A DNA stretch of 64,000 nucleotides from positions 1-64,000 of the forward strand of contig CAOKMT010000003.1 of NCBI GenBank assembly GCA_948469885.1, read 5' to 3'. The first letter of the stretch is position 1. Each line of letters begins with the position of its first letter. This DNA comes from an uncultured Sporosarcina sp. (lineage in GTDB: Bacteria; Bacillota; Bacilli; Bacillales_A; Planococcaceae). This document shows, one piece after another, positions 53,638 through 62,448 of the stretch. The notes beneath the pieces are model-generated. The model saw only the letters and a program-made list of their open reading frames with translations. It did not search any database and was not told the origin of the DNA. A program made the translations under genes and the position numbers.

Positions 53638-55242
53638 TTGGTAACGAAACATACGATTCCAGAAAAAATGGAAATTATAGGCGACATGATCGAGGAAAGT
53701 GGAGAAATCTTAACACCGGAAGCACTTCAATTTATTTATTCCTTGCATGAAAAGTTCAATGATCGGAGAAAGGCAATCCTTGCCGAACGCCAAGCGCGTC
53801 AAAGGCGATTAAGCGGTGGAATGAAACTGGACTTTTTAAAGGAGACAGCCCATATTCGGGAAGGGAAGTGGACGATTGCGCCACTTCCGCATGATTTACA
53901 AGACCGCCGTGTAGAAATTACAGGTCCCGTCGATCGGAAAATGGTCATTAACGCATTAAATTCAGGCGCCAAAACGTTTATGGCGGATTTTGAGGATGCA
54001 ACATCTCCTCTTTGGTCCAATATGATCGAAGGGCAAAAGAATTTGAAAGACGCGGTCCGAAAGACGATTGAATTCAAGCAAGCATACAATGGCAAGACGT
54101 ATAAGCTGAACGATGAAACGGCCGTGTTAATCGTAAGAACACGGGGATGGCATTTAGATGAAAAGCATGTCTTAATTGACGGCTTGCCAATATCGGGGAG
54201 TTTGTTCGATTTTGGCTTATACTTTTTCCATAATGCAAAGGCGTTAATGGCGAGAGGAACAGGTCCTTACTTTTATTTACCTAAAATCGAAAGCCATAAG
54301 GAAGCAAAGTTATGGAATGACGTCTTTGTTTATGCGCAACAAATGTTAGGGATTCCAAAGGGCACAATCAAAGCGACAGTGCTCATTGAAACGATTGTTG
54401 CTGCATTTGAAATGGATGAAATCCTTTATGAGTTGAAGGATCATTCATCAGGGCTGAATTGCGGCAGATGGGATTATATTTTCAGTTTCTTGAAACGGTT
54501 CCGCGATCAAGCGGATGTCATTTTACCCGATCGGGGTCAAGTGACGATGACTGCTCCTTTCATGCGGGCATATACACAGTTATGTGTGCAAACCTGTCAT
54601 AAAAGAAATGCACCGGCAATCGGTGGAATGGCTGCTCAAATTCCGATTAAAAATGATCCGGAAGCGAATGACATCGCATTTCAAAAGGTGCGTGAAGATA
54701 AGCGCCGCGAAGCGATGGATGGGCATGACGGTACATGGGTCGCGCATCCGGGGCTTGTTCAAGTGGCGATGGAACAATTTGATGAGCATATGTCGACACC
54801 GAACCAAATTGACCGTAAGCGTGAAGATGTAAAAGTGACTGCTGACAACCTGTTGGAAGTCCCAGAAGGCACAATTACGGAAGATGGATTGCGACTGAAT
54901 GTTAATGTAGGGATTCAGTATATCGCGTCTTGGCTTAGAGGGAACGGGGCGGCTCCCATCAACAACTTAATGGAAGATGCAGCGACTGCGGAAATATCTA
55001 GATCGCAAGTGTGGCAATGGATACGCCATCCGGAAGGAAAGTTGGAAGATGGCCGTGAAATTACAGTCCATTTATTTAAGCAAATTTTAATAGAGGAAAT
55101 GGAAAAGATTAAAGTGATTGTTGGGAATGATTTTTTCCGTACGGGACGTTTTGAGGAAGCAAGAGAATTGTTTTCCTCTCTTACCCTACGAGATGATTTC
55201 GTGGAATTTCTTACGTTGCCGGGTTATGAAATGATCCAATAA
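53638..55242 (+). CDS. aceB: Malate synthase A
   Basis: A 534-residue malate synthase A. I choose TTG 53638, 9 nt behind GCGGAGAGG, which gives the usual family length; the open frame to 53596 would overlap isocitrate lyase. Recognisable are [22 protein letters not shown] with the active-site arginine, [20 protein letters not shown] with a magnesium-binding region, and [10 protein letters not shown]. It condenses glyoxylate with acetyl-CoA. Same operon as aceA and the small zinc-ribbon gene. Confidence 0.95.
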   Translation: MVTKHTIPEKMEIIGDMIEESGEILTPEALQFIYSLHEKFNDRRKAILAERQARQRRLSGGMKLDFLKETAHIREGKWTIAPLPHDLQDRRVEITGPVDRKMVINALNSGAKTFMADFEDATSPLWSNMIEGQKNLKDAVRKTIEFKQAYNGKTYKLNDETAVLIVRTRGWHLDEKHVLIDGLPISGSLFDFGLYFFHNAKALMARGTGPYFYLPKIESHKEAKLWNDVFVYAQQMLGIPKGTIKATVLIETIVAAFEMDEILYELKDHSSGLNCGRWDYIFSFLKRFRDQADVILPDRGQVTMTAPFMRAYTQLCVQTCHKRNAPAIGGMAAQIPIKNDPEANDIAFQKVREDKRREAMDGHDGTWVAHPGLVQVAMEQFDEHMSTPNQIDRKREDVKVTADNLLEVPEGTITEDGLRLNVNVGIQYIASWLRGNGAAPINNLMEDAATAEISRSQVWQWIRHPEGKLEDGREITVHLFKQILIEEMEKIKVIVGNDFFRTGRFEEARELFSSLTLRDDFVEFLTLPGYEMIQ

Positions 55243-55260
55243 AAATGGAGGTGATCCATA

Positions 55261-55380
55261 ATGCAAAAACGGAAAGAACAACCTAGAAAGATTTGTCGTG
55301 AATGTGGCTGTGAAATTGTTGAAGAAGTCGAATCTTGCTTATATGAATGTGACCGATGCATCGGTCGGCACGAAGAATAA
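55261..55380 (+). CDS. YhfH-like mini zinc-ribbon protein (39 residues)
   Basis: A 39-residue gene with a near-perfect ribosome binding site (GGAGGTGATCC, ending 3 nt before ATG 55261), located 18 nt after malate synthase and before a terminator. The protein has two CxxC knuckles (CREC and CDRC) plus two further cysteines and basic/acidic flanks, closely resembling the small YhfH-type proteins of Bacillales. It probably binds zinc; its function is unknown. The strong ribosome binding site and position within the aceAB operon argue that it is real. Confidence 0.72.
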   Translation: MQKRKEQPRKICRECGCEIVEEVESCLYECDRCIGRHEE

Positions 55381-55383
55381 TGG

Positions 55384-55425
55384 GAAAACAGCTTTATTCC
55401 AAATCGAAGGAGTAAAGCTGTTTTC
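55384..55425 (+). terminator. Intrinsic terminator of the aceA-aceB-zinc-ribbon operon
   Basis: GAAAACAGCTTTA (55384-55396) pairs with TAAAGCTGTTTTC (55413-55425), a perfect 13-bp stem 3 nt after the stop codon of the small gene. A-rich and T-rich arms make it functional in either direction. Confidence 0.82.
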
Positions 55426-55487
55426 ATGTGTAAAGTGACAGCATTTACGATATCCGAATAAAATGAAGTTAAAATTTCTGGACGCTG

Positions 55488-55604
55488 TTGACATTCATCT
55501 TCGTATTGTTACAATATATTTAACTGAAAATTTAATATATTAATAATCCAACTTGATGAACTCTGCTGCTTTAACTAAGAGAAGAAAACAAGTTGGATTT
55601 TTTT
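55488..55604 (+). promoter_or_regulatory. Promoter and terminator-like leader, copy A (possible attenuator or small RNA)
   Basis: TTGACA (55488-55493), 16-nt spacer, and extended -10 TGTTACAAT (hexamer 55510-55515) predict transcription from about 55522. The transcript begins ATTTAACTGAAAATT, then folds AATCCAACTTG (55545-55555) with CAAGTTGGATT (55589-55599) followed by a seven-T run to 55604, giving an RNA of about 83 nt. The same plan is found before the paralogous gene at 57729. A cre site and the receptor gene follow. The gap 55381-55718 contains nothing else recognisable. Confidence 0.65.
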
Positions 55605-55664
55605 ATAAACGAATAGAAATCGCCTAGTACAAAAAAGGGGGGATAAGACCGTCTCACTTGTAAG

Positions 55665-55679
55665 TTGAAAGCGATTACA
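55665..55679 (+). promoter_or_regulatory. cre site (CcpA) upstream of family 5 binding protein copy 2
   Basis: TTGAAAGCGATTACA matches WTGNAANCGNWWNCW at all fixed positions. It lies 40 nt before the start codon and downstream of the predicted promoter, a roadblock-type position for carbon catabolite repression. Confidence 0.78.
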
Positions 55680-55718
55680 TTTATTTCAGGCAAATAAATT
55701 CCAGTAAGGAGGAATGTC

Positions 55719-57269
55719 ATGTTTAAGCGGTTATTAAGTGTTGTTTTAATCTTTGGATTAGTTGGTTGTTCAGCAAACACTGAGGGTGCGGGCAATGGAG
55801 CGAATGTATTGGAAGTCGGATTCAATGTTCAACCGGAGACATTAGATCCACATCTTTCAAACACTTCGGCGACCAACGATATCGCCCGGCATATTTTTGA
55901 ACACCTTGTCGCTTTTGATGAAAACAATGAAGTAGCCCCATTGCTCGCCGAGTCTTATGAAGAAGCGGAAGATGGTAAAAGCATCACTTTCCATTTGCGC
56001 AAAGGGGTGAAGTTCCATAACGGCAAAGAAATGACAGCCGATGATGTAGTGGCTTCAATGGAACGATGGAGAAGTCTATCAGGGAAAGCAATTGCTTTTC
56101 TATCTGACTCGGAGTTCGTGAAAGAGGATGAGTACACGGTTGTCTTAAAGATGGACAAACCAATGACAATCGCAAAATATATTGTCGCCATGAGCATGAC
56201 ATTCGCTGCCATTATGCCTGATGAAGTAATTGAAGAATCGAAAGAAGGGACGACGGTGAACGAATTTATCGGGACAGGGCCATTTGAGTTTGTAGAATGG
56301 AAACAAGATCAACATGTTAAATTAGTGAAGTTCGAAGATTACCAATCTCCATCAGGTGAAACGAGTGGATTGGTAGGGAAAAGAGAAGCGCTTGTGGATG
56401 AGCTCACTTTCCATTTTGTACAGGATCCGTCTACACGAACAGCAGGAATTCAATCCGGAGAATACGATATTGCCATGTCTGTTCCTAATGACAATGTAGA
56501 ACAGTTGAAAAAAGACCCAAACGTAAAAGTAAACGTTGAAACGATTGGATCACTAGGCTTTTTAACGAGCATATTCAATAAGAAGAAAGGTCTGTTCGCG
56601 GAGCAAAAGGCTAGACAAGCAGTCAATCTGGCTGTGAATAAAGAAGATGTCATGTTATCTGCGTATTCAGGGGAAGACTTTTTTATATTGAATCATGGGT
56701 TAGTGCCAGAGACGTCAAAGAATTGGTACAGCGATGCGGGGATTGAAGAATATAATGATTATGATCCTGAACGTGCTAAACAGTTGTTGCAAGAAGTAGG
56801 CTATAACGGTGAGCCTATTCGAATCATTGCGACGAGAGATTATGAGGATCATTATAATAGCGGTATCGTTTTACAAGAGCAACTTCAAAAGATCGGGATG
56901 AATGTTGAACTAGAGGTATACGATTGGCCTACATTACTCGAAAAACGTACAGATGAAAATGCGTATGATATTTATATGATGTCGTTTCTTAATCCAACCG
57001 ATCCTACGCAAATCCAATACCTTGATTCCAGATATAATTTTCCGGGGTGGACAGATCATCCAGTATTCGACGAGTTGCTAGATGAACTTGCAGCCGCACC
57101 GACACAAGAAGAGGCTAAAGAAATTTTTGATGCTATACAAGCAGAGAGTTGGGAATACTTACCGATTATCAAGTATGGAGAATATATAAGAGGGCAAGCG
57201 ATGAGGAAAAACATTTCAAATTTCCGTTTTTTCCATAGCCCAATTTTTTGGAACGTAGAGAAAGAATGA
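55719..57269 (+). CDS. Family 5 extracellular solute-binding lipoprotein, copy 2
   Basis: A 516-residue lipoprotein, ATG 55719 behind AAGGAGG, lipobox LVGC near residue 17. Family 5 motifs: GFNVQPETLDPHLSNT, GKSITFHLRKGVKFHNGK, DDVVASMERW, FIGTGPFEFVEW, STRTAGIQSGEYDIAMSV and a C-terminal FWNVEKE. Very similar to the copies at 57729 and 62449, forming an expanded subgroup. Like them it lacks adjacent ABC permease or ATPase genes within the window. Controlled by leader copy A and a cre site. Confidence 0.92.
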   Translation: MFKRLLSVVLIFGLVGCSANTEGAGNGANVLEVGFNVQPETLDPHLSNTSATNDIARHIFEHLVAFDENNEVAPLLAESYEEAEDGKSITFHLRKGVKFHNGKEMTADDVVASMERWRSLSGKAIAFLSDSEFVKEDEYTVVLKMDKPMTIAKYIVAMSMTFAAIMPDEVIEESKEGTTVNEFIGTGPFEFVEWKQDQHVKLVKFEDYQSPSGETSGLVGKREALVDELTFHFVQDPSTRTAGIQSGEYDIAMSVPNDNVEQLKKDPNVKVNVETIGSLGFLTSIFNKKKGLFAEQKARQAVNLAVNKEDVMLSAYSGEDFFILNHGLVPETSKNWYSDAGIEEYNDYDPERAKQLLQEVGYNGEPIRIIATRDYEDHYNSGIVLQEQLQKIGMNVELEVYDWPTLLEKRTDENAYDIYMMSFLNPTDPTQIQYLDSRYNFPGWTDHPVFDELLDELAAAPTQEEAKEIFDAIQAESWEYLPIIKYGEYIRGQAMRKNISNFRFFHSPIFWNVEKE

Positions 57270-57380
57270 TCTATTTTGAGATATTGTCATTTCAAAAAAA
57301 GTGGGCTCATAATAAGGTAATACTTATTATTTTATTTTCAGCGAAATGATGAATGTTTCAAGATGAAATAAATCAATCCA

Positions 57381-57416
57381 AAGGGAATGGACCTTAAAAC
57401 AAGGGCATTCCTTTTT
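57381..57416 (+). terminator. Intrinsic terminator after binding protein copy 2
   Basis: AAGGGAATG (57381-57389) pairs, with one bulge, with CATTCC plus the following TTTTT (57406-57416). Sequence and layout resemble the terminator at 51432, suggesting both descend from a duplicated receptor-gene 3' end. Confidence 0.7.
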
Positions 57417-57486
57417 CTTCTTTCAATTTTCTTAGTAAAATTTCTCGAAATAGGGCATCCTATTATACTTACAGTATTGAAAACAC

Positions 57487-57530
57487 AATATTCGAAATAC
57501 CGTTGACATTCTATTTTTTATATGTAAAAT
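57487..57530 (+). promoter_or_regulatory. Promoter with conserved upstream box (copy 3 of 3)
   Basis: AATATTCGAAATA (57487-57499), TTGACA (57503-57508), 16-nt T-rich spacer, TAAAAT (57525-57530). Box start to -35 is 16 nt, as in copies 1 and 2. It drives leader copy B and the binding-protein gene at 57729. The 459-nt gap 57270-57728 holds the terminator at 57381, this promoter, leader B and a cre site. Confidence 0.75.
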
Positions 57531-57536
57531 TAATTT

Positions 57537-57620
57537 AACAGAAAATTGAAACCTATTCGATGAATGATCCAACTTAGCGAAAGTCATAACTTATTAATGA
57601 TGAAGCGAGTTGGATTTTTT
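57537..57620 (+). other. Terminator-like leader, copy B (possible attenuator or small RNA)
   Basis: From the predicted start near 57537 the transcript (ATTTAACAGAAAATT at its beginning, matching copy A) folds ATCCAACT (57567-57574) with AGTTGGAT (57608-57615), ending in a six-T run at 57620, a length of about 84 nt. The stem sequence is the same as in copy A while the loop differs, so the stem and position are under selection or recently duplicated. Confidence 0.6.
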
Positions 57621-57676
57621 ATAAATTAAGAGAACAACCGATTGTAAAGGAAGGTGGTTCGCATCAAAGCTAATAA

Positions 57677-57691
57677 TTGAAAGCGGTTACA
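57677..57691 (+). promoter_or_regulatory. cre site (CcpA) upstream of family 5 binding protein copy 3
   Basis: TTGAAAGCGGTTACA is a perfect match to WTGNAANCGNWWNCW, 37 nt before the start codon, at nearly the same distance as the cre site of the preceding paralogue. Confidence 0.78.
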
Positions 57692-57728
57692 ATTCGTTGG
57701 AATTACTAAAATAGCAAGGAGGAATGTC

Positions 57729-59273
57729 ATGTTTAGACGGTTATTAAGTCTCGTTTTAGTCGTTGGGTTAGTTGGTTGTTCAACAACGAGTAATGAAGGT
57801 GCAGGAAACGATGCAAATACATTGGATGTGGCTTATATGGCACAGCCGGCGACAATTGATCCACACACTTCGAATACTTCCGCAACGAGTGACATCGCCC
57901 GGAATATTTTTGAGCAACTTGTTGCATTTGATGAAAATTACGAAGTGGCACCGCTATTAGCGGAGTCATATGAAGAAGCGGATGACGGCAAAAGCATTAC
58001 ATTCCATTTGCGTGAAGGCGTCACCTTCCATAATGGAAAAGAAATGACAGCTGACGATGTCGTCGCGTCAATGGAACGATGGAGAGGTTTATCTGGCAAG
58101 GCGATCGCTTTTTTATCGGAATCTGAATTTGTGAAGGAAGATGATTATACCGTTGTCTTGAAAATGGACAAGCCATTGACAATTGCGAAATATATCATTG
58201 CCATGAGTACAACTTTTGCTGGCATTATGCCGGAAGAAACGGTTGAAAGTGCCGATGAAGCAACAGGTATAAAAGAATTTATCGGAACGGGGCCTTTTAA
58301 ATTCGTTGATTGGAAACAAGATCAACATATTAAATTGGAGAAATACGAAGACTATCAATCTCCGACAGGTGAGGCGAGCGGTTTGGTCGGCAAAAGGGTA
58401 GCACTTGTCGATCAACTTACTTTTCATTTTGTGCAAGACTCCTCTACGCGAACGGCAGGGATTCAAACAGGAGAGTATGATGTTGTCATGAACATTCCTC
58501 CAGATAATGTTGAACAACTCAAAGGAGACCCCAATTTGCAATTGCATATCGATCCGTTAGGCTATCTGACGAGTATTTTTAATAAAAAACAAGGATTGTT
58601 TACAGATCAAAAAGCAAGACAAGCTGTCAATTTGGCGGTAGATAAGGAAGAAGTCATGTTGTCCGCTTATACAAGTGAAGAAATCTTCACATTGGAACAT
58701 GGTTTATTGTCGGAAGATTACGTCAACTGGCATAATGACGCGGGAATCGAAGAATATAATGCATATGATCCGGAACGTGCGAAACAATTATTGCAGGAGG
58801 CGGGTTATAACGGCGAGCCGATTAGAATTATTACAACGCGAGATTACGAGGATTACTATAATGGTGGTGTCGTCTTACAACAAAAGTTGGAACAAATCGG
58901 GGCGAATGTCGAATTGGAAGTTTACGATTGGCCTTCATTGCTCGAAAAGAGAACAGATGAAAATGCGTATGATCTTTACATGATGGGCTTTCTACACGCA
59001 ACAGATCCTACGCAAATCCAGTATCTCGATTCTCGGTATGACTTCCCCGGATGGACGGATCATGCGGTATTCGATGAATTGCTAGATGAACTGGTCGTGG
59101 CTCCGACACCTGAAGAGGCGAAAGAAATTTTCGCAAAGCTTCAAGCGGAGAATTGGGCGTATTTGCCGGCGATCAAGTATGGGGATTATAAACGGGCGCA
59201 TGCGACACGCCAAAATGTTTCTAATTTCCAATTTTTCCACGGCCCGGTTTTTTGGAACGTGGAGAAAGAGTAA
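57729..59273 (+). CDS. Family 5 extracellular solute-binding lipoprotein, copy 3
   Basis: A 514-residue lipoprotein, ATG 57729 behind AAGGAGG, lipobox LVGC. It is closely similar to the copy at 55719 throughout (for example DDVVASMERWR, FHNGKEMTA, YDPERAKQLLQEAGYNGEP), with differences in the putative pocket such as AYMAQPATIDPHTSN and MNIPPDNVEQ. Recent duplication including the upstream leader and cre site is evident. A YtcJ amidohydrolase gene follows after about 107 nt. Confidence 0.92.
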   Translation: MFRRLLSLVLVVGLVGCSTTSNEGAGNDANTLDVAYMAQPATIDPHTSNTSATSDIARNIFEQLVAFDENYEVAPLLAESYEEADDGKSITFHLREGVTFHNGKEMTADDVVASMERWRGLSGKAIAFLSESEFVKEDDYTVVLKMDKPLTIAKYIIAMSTTFAGIMPEETVESADEATGIKEFIGTGPFKFVDWKQDQHIKLEKYEDYQSPTGEASGLVGKRVALVDQLTFHFVQDSSTRTAGIQTGEYDVVMNIPPDNVEQLKGDPNLQLHIDPLGYLTSIFNKKQGLFTDQKARQAVNLAVDKEEVMLSAYTSEEIFTLEHGLLSEDYVNWHNDAGIEEYNAYDPERAKQLLQEAGYNGEPIRIITTRDYEDYYNGGVVLQQKLEQIGANVELEVYDWPSLLEKRTDENAYDLYMMGFLHATDPTQIQYLDSRYDFPGWTDHAVFDELLDELVVAPTPEEAKEIFAKLQAENWAYLPAIKYGDYKRAHATRQNVSNFQFFHGPVFWNVEKE

Positions 59274-59380
59274 TCGTGTTTCGATCGCGTACATGGACAA
59301 ATACACTTCCACAAATGGATTCGATTATTAGCAATTTCAGTTGAATGAAATAAGGGATAAAAATAAGGGGGACTTAGCGT

Positions 59381-61045
59381 ATGATGAAAGCCGATTTAAT
59401 TATTGTTAATGCTAACATTTTAACACTCGATTCACAAAATCGACGTGCTCGTTCTTTGGCAGTGACAGAGGGGCGGATTAGTGGGATTTGGAACGAGGTA
59501 AAGCCGCCGAAGAGCGATATTGAAATAACGCAACATACGGAAGTAGTCGATTTGAAAGGTGCGACTTTACTTCCTGGCTTCATAGATACGCATAACCATA
59601 TTCTCAGTTATGGACTCATGCAAAAGAAAGTGGATTGCAGTACGCCGCCGAACAAAACGATTGGAGATGTGATGGCACTTATCGGTCAGCGTGCAAAAGA
59701 AACACCAGTCGGCGAATGGGTGGAAGGATACGGTTATGACGATACGTTACTTGCAGAAGGACGTCATCCGACGAAAGCCGATTTGGATAAAGTGGCGCCG
59801 GATCATCCTGTTCACATTCGACATATATCCGGACATTTGGGCGTAGTGAATTCGAAAGCACTCGAATTAGCCAATATAACGGATGCAATTACAGATCCGC
59901 AAGGTGGACATTTTGGCCGAGATGAAGAGGGGAGACTAAACGGTGTCCTTTACGAACCAGCTGCAATGCAACTTGTAACGGAACATATTCCTAAAGCAAC
60001 GAAAGACCAAATGATAGCAGCATTAGGAAGTGCCGCCGACGAATATATAGCACAAGGAATCACAACGAATAGTGATGCAAAAGTAGGGACAACTTACGGT
60101 CCGGAAGAGATTTCTGCCCATATCGAAGCGGCGGAACGACGTGTAAATCCGATGCGTGCACAGCTAATGATTAGTCATCACCATTTAAGAGAAGATGGGA
60201 TTTTTGGTGGCTACTCTTCAGAAAAGTTAAATGAAGAGATTGAAGAACGTTCAGGAGGACGCGCTAAATTAGACAGTGCGAAGTTTTTCCAAGATGGATC
60301 CATTCAAGGATTGACCGGTGCTTTAAGAGAACCTTATTATAATGAACCGGGCGTTTCGGGAAACCTTATTTTCGACCAAGAACCGTTTCAAGAAGAAATC
60401 TTGGAACTACACAAGCGTGGATTTAGAATCACAACGCATGGGAATGGGGATCGTGCCATTGGATCAATATTGGATGCCTATGCATATGCGCTATCAAATC
60501 ATCCAGTTAAAGACCATCGCCATCGAATTGAACATGTGCAGACGGCGACGACAGAAGACTTAGATCGTATGAAAGAACTGCAAGTCGCAGGCTCGTTTTT
60601 TATCAACCATGTGTATTATTGGGGAGACAGGCATGAACGGATTTTCCTTGGACCGGAACGTGCAAGGCGTATTAGTCCATTGAAGGACGCGATTGATCGT
60701 AATCTATTATTCACGTTGCATTCGGATTGCCCGATTACGCCAATCTCACCATTATTTTCGGTGTGGGCAGCAGTCAATCGTATTACGAGAGAAGGTCGAG
60801 TATTGGGGCCCGAACAACGGTGTGATGTCATTACCGCTTTGAAAGCGATGACGATTTACGGTGCTGCGTTAAACTTTGATGAACAAAATTCGGGAACGAT
60901 CGAAGTGGGGAAACGTGCTGATTTTGCGGTACTCGACCAGGACCCGACAGCGATTGATCCACAACTTATAAAAGAAATTTCAGTAACTACGACATTCATC
61001 GATGGCATTCCTGTGTTTGGACAGAAGAAATTAGCAACGGTGTGA
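59381..61045 (+). CDS. YtcJ-like amidohydrolase (amidohydrolase_3), copy 2
   Basis: A 554-residue enzyme, ATG 59381 (or 59384) behind GGGGGAC. DLIIVNANILTLDSQ opens the sandwich domain; GFIDTHNHILS holds the HxH metal pair; GGHFGRDEEGRLNGV, FRITTHGNGDRAI, RIEHVQT and LHSDCPITP (catalytic aspartate) follow. It is a divergent relative of 48116, with HNH in place of HIH at the metal motif. Located between family 5 receptors copies 3 and 4, which suggests linked uptake and hydrolysis of an amide-type compound. Confidence 0.88.
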   Translation: MMKADLIIVNANILTLDSQNRRARSLAVTEGRISGIWNEVKPPKSDIEITQHTEVVDLKGATLLPGFIDTHNHILSYGLMQKKVDCSTPPNKTIGDVMALIGQRAKETPVGEWVEGYGYDDTLLAEGRHPTKADLDKVAPDHPVHIRHISGHLGVVNSKALELANITDAITDPQGGHFGRDEEGRLNGVLYEPAAMQLVTEHIPKATKDQMIAALGSAADEYIAQGITTNSDAKVGTTYGPEEISAHIEAAERRVNPMRAQLMISHHHLREDGIFGGYSSEKLNEEIEERSGGRAKLDSAKFFQDGSIQGLTGALREPYYNEPGVSGNLIFDQEPFQEEILELHKRGFRITTHGNGDRAIGSILDAYAYALSNHPVKDHRHRIEHVQTATTEDLDRMKELQVAGSFFINHVYYWGDRHERIFLGPERARRISPLKDAIDRNLLFTLHSDCPITPISPLFSVWAAVNRITREGRVLGPEQRCDVITALKAMTIYGAALNFDEQNSGTIEVGKRADFAVLDQDPTAIDPQLIKEISVTTTFIDGIPVFGQKKLATV

Positions 61046-61147
61046 ATGGAGTGTAGGTAGGGTAAGGGGACCATACATCAGCATACGGTCGGACTACTCA
61101 TGAAGAAGTTCCTTGCGATGTCTTGTCGCAACGACTACTAATGTGCT

Positions 61148-61215
61148 GCTTGCTACGGTTATGGTTGTATGATCGACATCAGGGATAACATAGTTAGACT
61201 TAGGTCGTAGCAAGC
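61148..61215. other. Long-range inverted repeat upstream of the ornithine-cyclodeaminase-family gene
   Basis: GCTTGCTACG (61148-61157) and CGTAGCAAGC (61206-61215) are perfect 10-bp inverted copies, with inner GTTAT/ATAAC pairing; a second hairpin TTGCGA/TCGCAA lies just before at 61113-61131. The folded leader occupies most of the 236-nt gap 61046-61281. No T-run and no convincing promoter were seen. Confidence 0.45.
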
Positions 61216-61281
61216 GTTTGCATAAGGAACAAGTATAAAAGAAGCGCTCTATTTGGTTAAAATAAAAGGGGGATTTTACGA

Positions 61282-62400
61282 ATGTCACAAACTGATTTAA
61301 CGTGTTTGTTTTTGTCGGAGAGGGATTTGGAGAAGGTCGGGGGATTGGATATGCCTGCCTGTGTAAAAGTGATGGAAGATGCATTTAAATTAGTTGGCAA
61401 AGGAGATTATTTAATGGGGGGACCAAGTCAAAACGAACATGGTCAAAAATTATTTTTCCCATTGGAAACAAACTTTCCGAATATGCCGATTGCGGGACCA
61501 GATCGCCGATTTATGTCATTAATTGCCTATTTAGGCGGAGATTTTAATGTAACGGGTATGAAATGGTACGGATCTAACATAGAAAATGCGAAGCGTGGAT
61601 TACCTCGCTCTATTTTAATGACAGTTTTAAATGATCCAGATACAGGGAAGCCATTAGCAATTATGGCAGCTAATACGATCAGTGCAATGAGGACAGGAGC
61701 TGTCCCAGGACTTGCGAGTAAATACTTAGCGAAGCAAGGTTCAAAGGTTATCGGACTGATTGGTGCGGGAATCATTAGCAAAACTTCATTAATGGGATTG
61801 GCGGCAGCCAATAAGCAGATTAAAGAAGTTAAAGTTTACGATATTATTCAGGACAAGGCAGAAGCATTTGCAAAGGAAATGAGTGAAAAGTTAGGCATAA
61901 CCGTTCGGGCAGTAGATCGTTTTGAAAGTGCTATCATTGACGCAGATATAGTGAACGTTGCAAGTTCTGGAGCGAATAAGCCTTTTATAAAAGCGGAATG
62001 GCTAAAAAAAGGTGTCATGTTGTCATTGCCTGGTGCTGTCCATTTGGAAGACGGCATTATGCAAAATGCAAAATTAGTTGTTGATGAATGGAAAATGCAC
62101 GTCGCCTATTATGAACAAAATCAGAGCGTTCCGAAAGACGATCCGAGACGTTTCTCTACCTCATTTCTATTTGATTTAATCGAGGAAGGGATATTAAAAG
62201 AAAGTGAGATTGAAAGTTTAGGGACAATTGTTTCAGGAATTAGTGGCGGCAGGCAAAATGAAGAGGAAAATATCATATTTTTAACTGGTGGTATGCCAAT
62301 CCAAGATGTTGCTTGGAGTCATTATTTATATGAAAAAGCAAAACAAGCAAGCGTTGGCCAGACACTTGATTTTTGGGATCATTCTCCCGTATTGAGTTAA
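61282..62400 (+). CDS. Ornithine cyclodeaminase / mu-crystallin family protein
   Basis: A 372-residue Rossmann-fold protein, ATG 61282 behind AAGGGGG. Family landmarks: substrate loop VTGMKWYGSNIENAKRGLP, ANTISAMRTGAVPGLASKYL with the typical arginine, the NAD-binding GLIGAGIISKTSLMGL, and IVNVASSGANKPFIK. Members include ornithine cyclodeaminase, alanine and lysine-type imino-acid reductases and proteins annotated as tyramine oxidase subunit B. An NAD(P)-linked imino/amino acid reaction is likely; the substrate is not readable, but an amino acid released by the amidohydrolases would fit. Confidence 0.84.
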   Translation: MSQTDLTCLFLSERDLEKVGGLDMPACVKVMEDAFKLVGKGDYLMGGPSQNEHGQKLFFPLETNFPNMPIAGPDRRFMSLIAYLGGDFNVTGMKWYGSNIENAKRGLPRSILMTVLNDPDTGKPLAIMAANTISAMRTGAVPGLASKYLAKQGSKVIGLIGAGIISKTSLMGLAAANKQIKEVKVYDIIQDKAEAFAKEMSEKLGITVRAVDRFESAIIDADIVNVASSGANKPFIKAEWLKKGVMLSLPGAVHLEDGIMQNAKLVVDEWKMHVAYYEQNQSVPKDDPRRFSTSFLFDLIEEGILKESEIESLGTIVSGISGGRQNEEENIIFLTGGMPIQDVAWSHYLYEKAKQASVGQTLDFWDHSPVLS

Positions 62401-62448
62401 TGAACAAACTATCATTGGACAAGGGAAACAACTGGGGGGGAATATAGG

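Noticed and set aside
55488-57620. T-box or known riboswitch before the family 5 receptor genes
   Set aside because: No T-box consensus and no recognisable aptamer motif; only a promoter and terminator-like stem could be supported.
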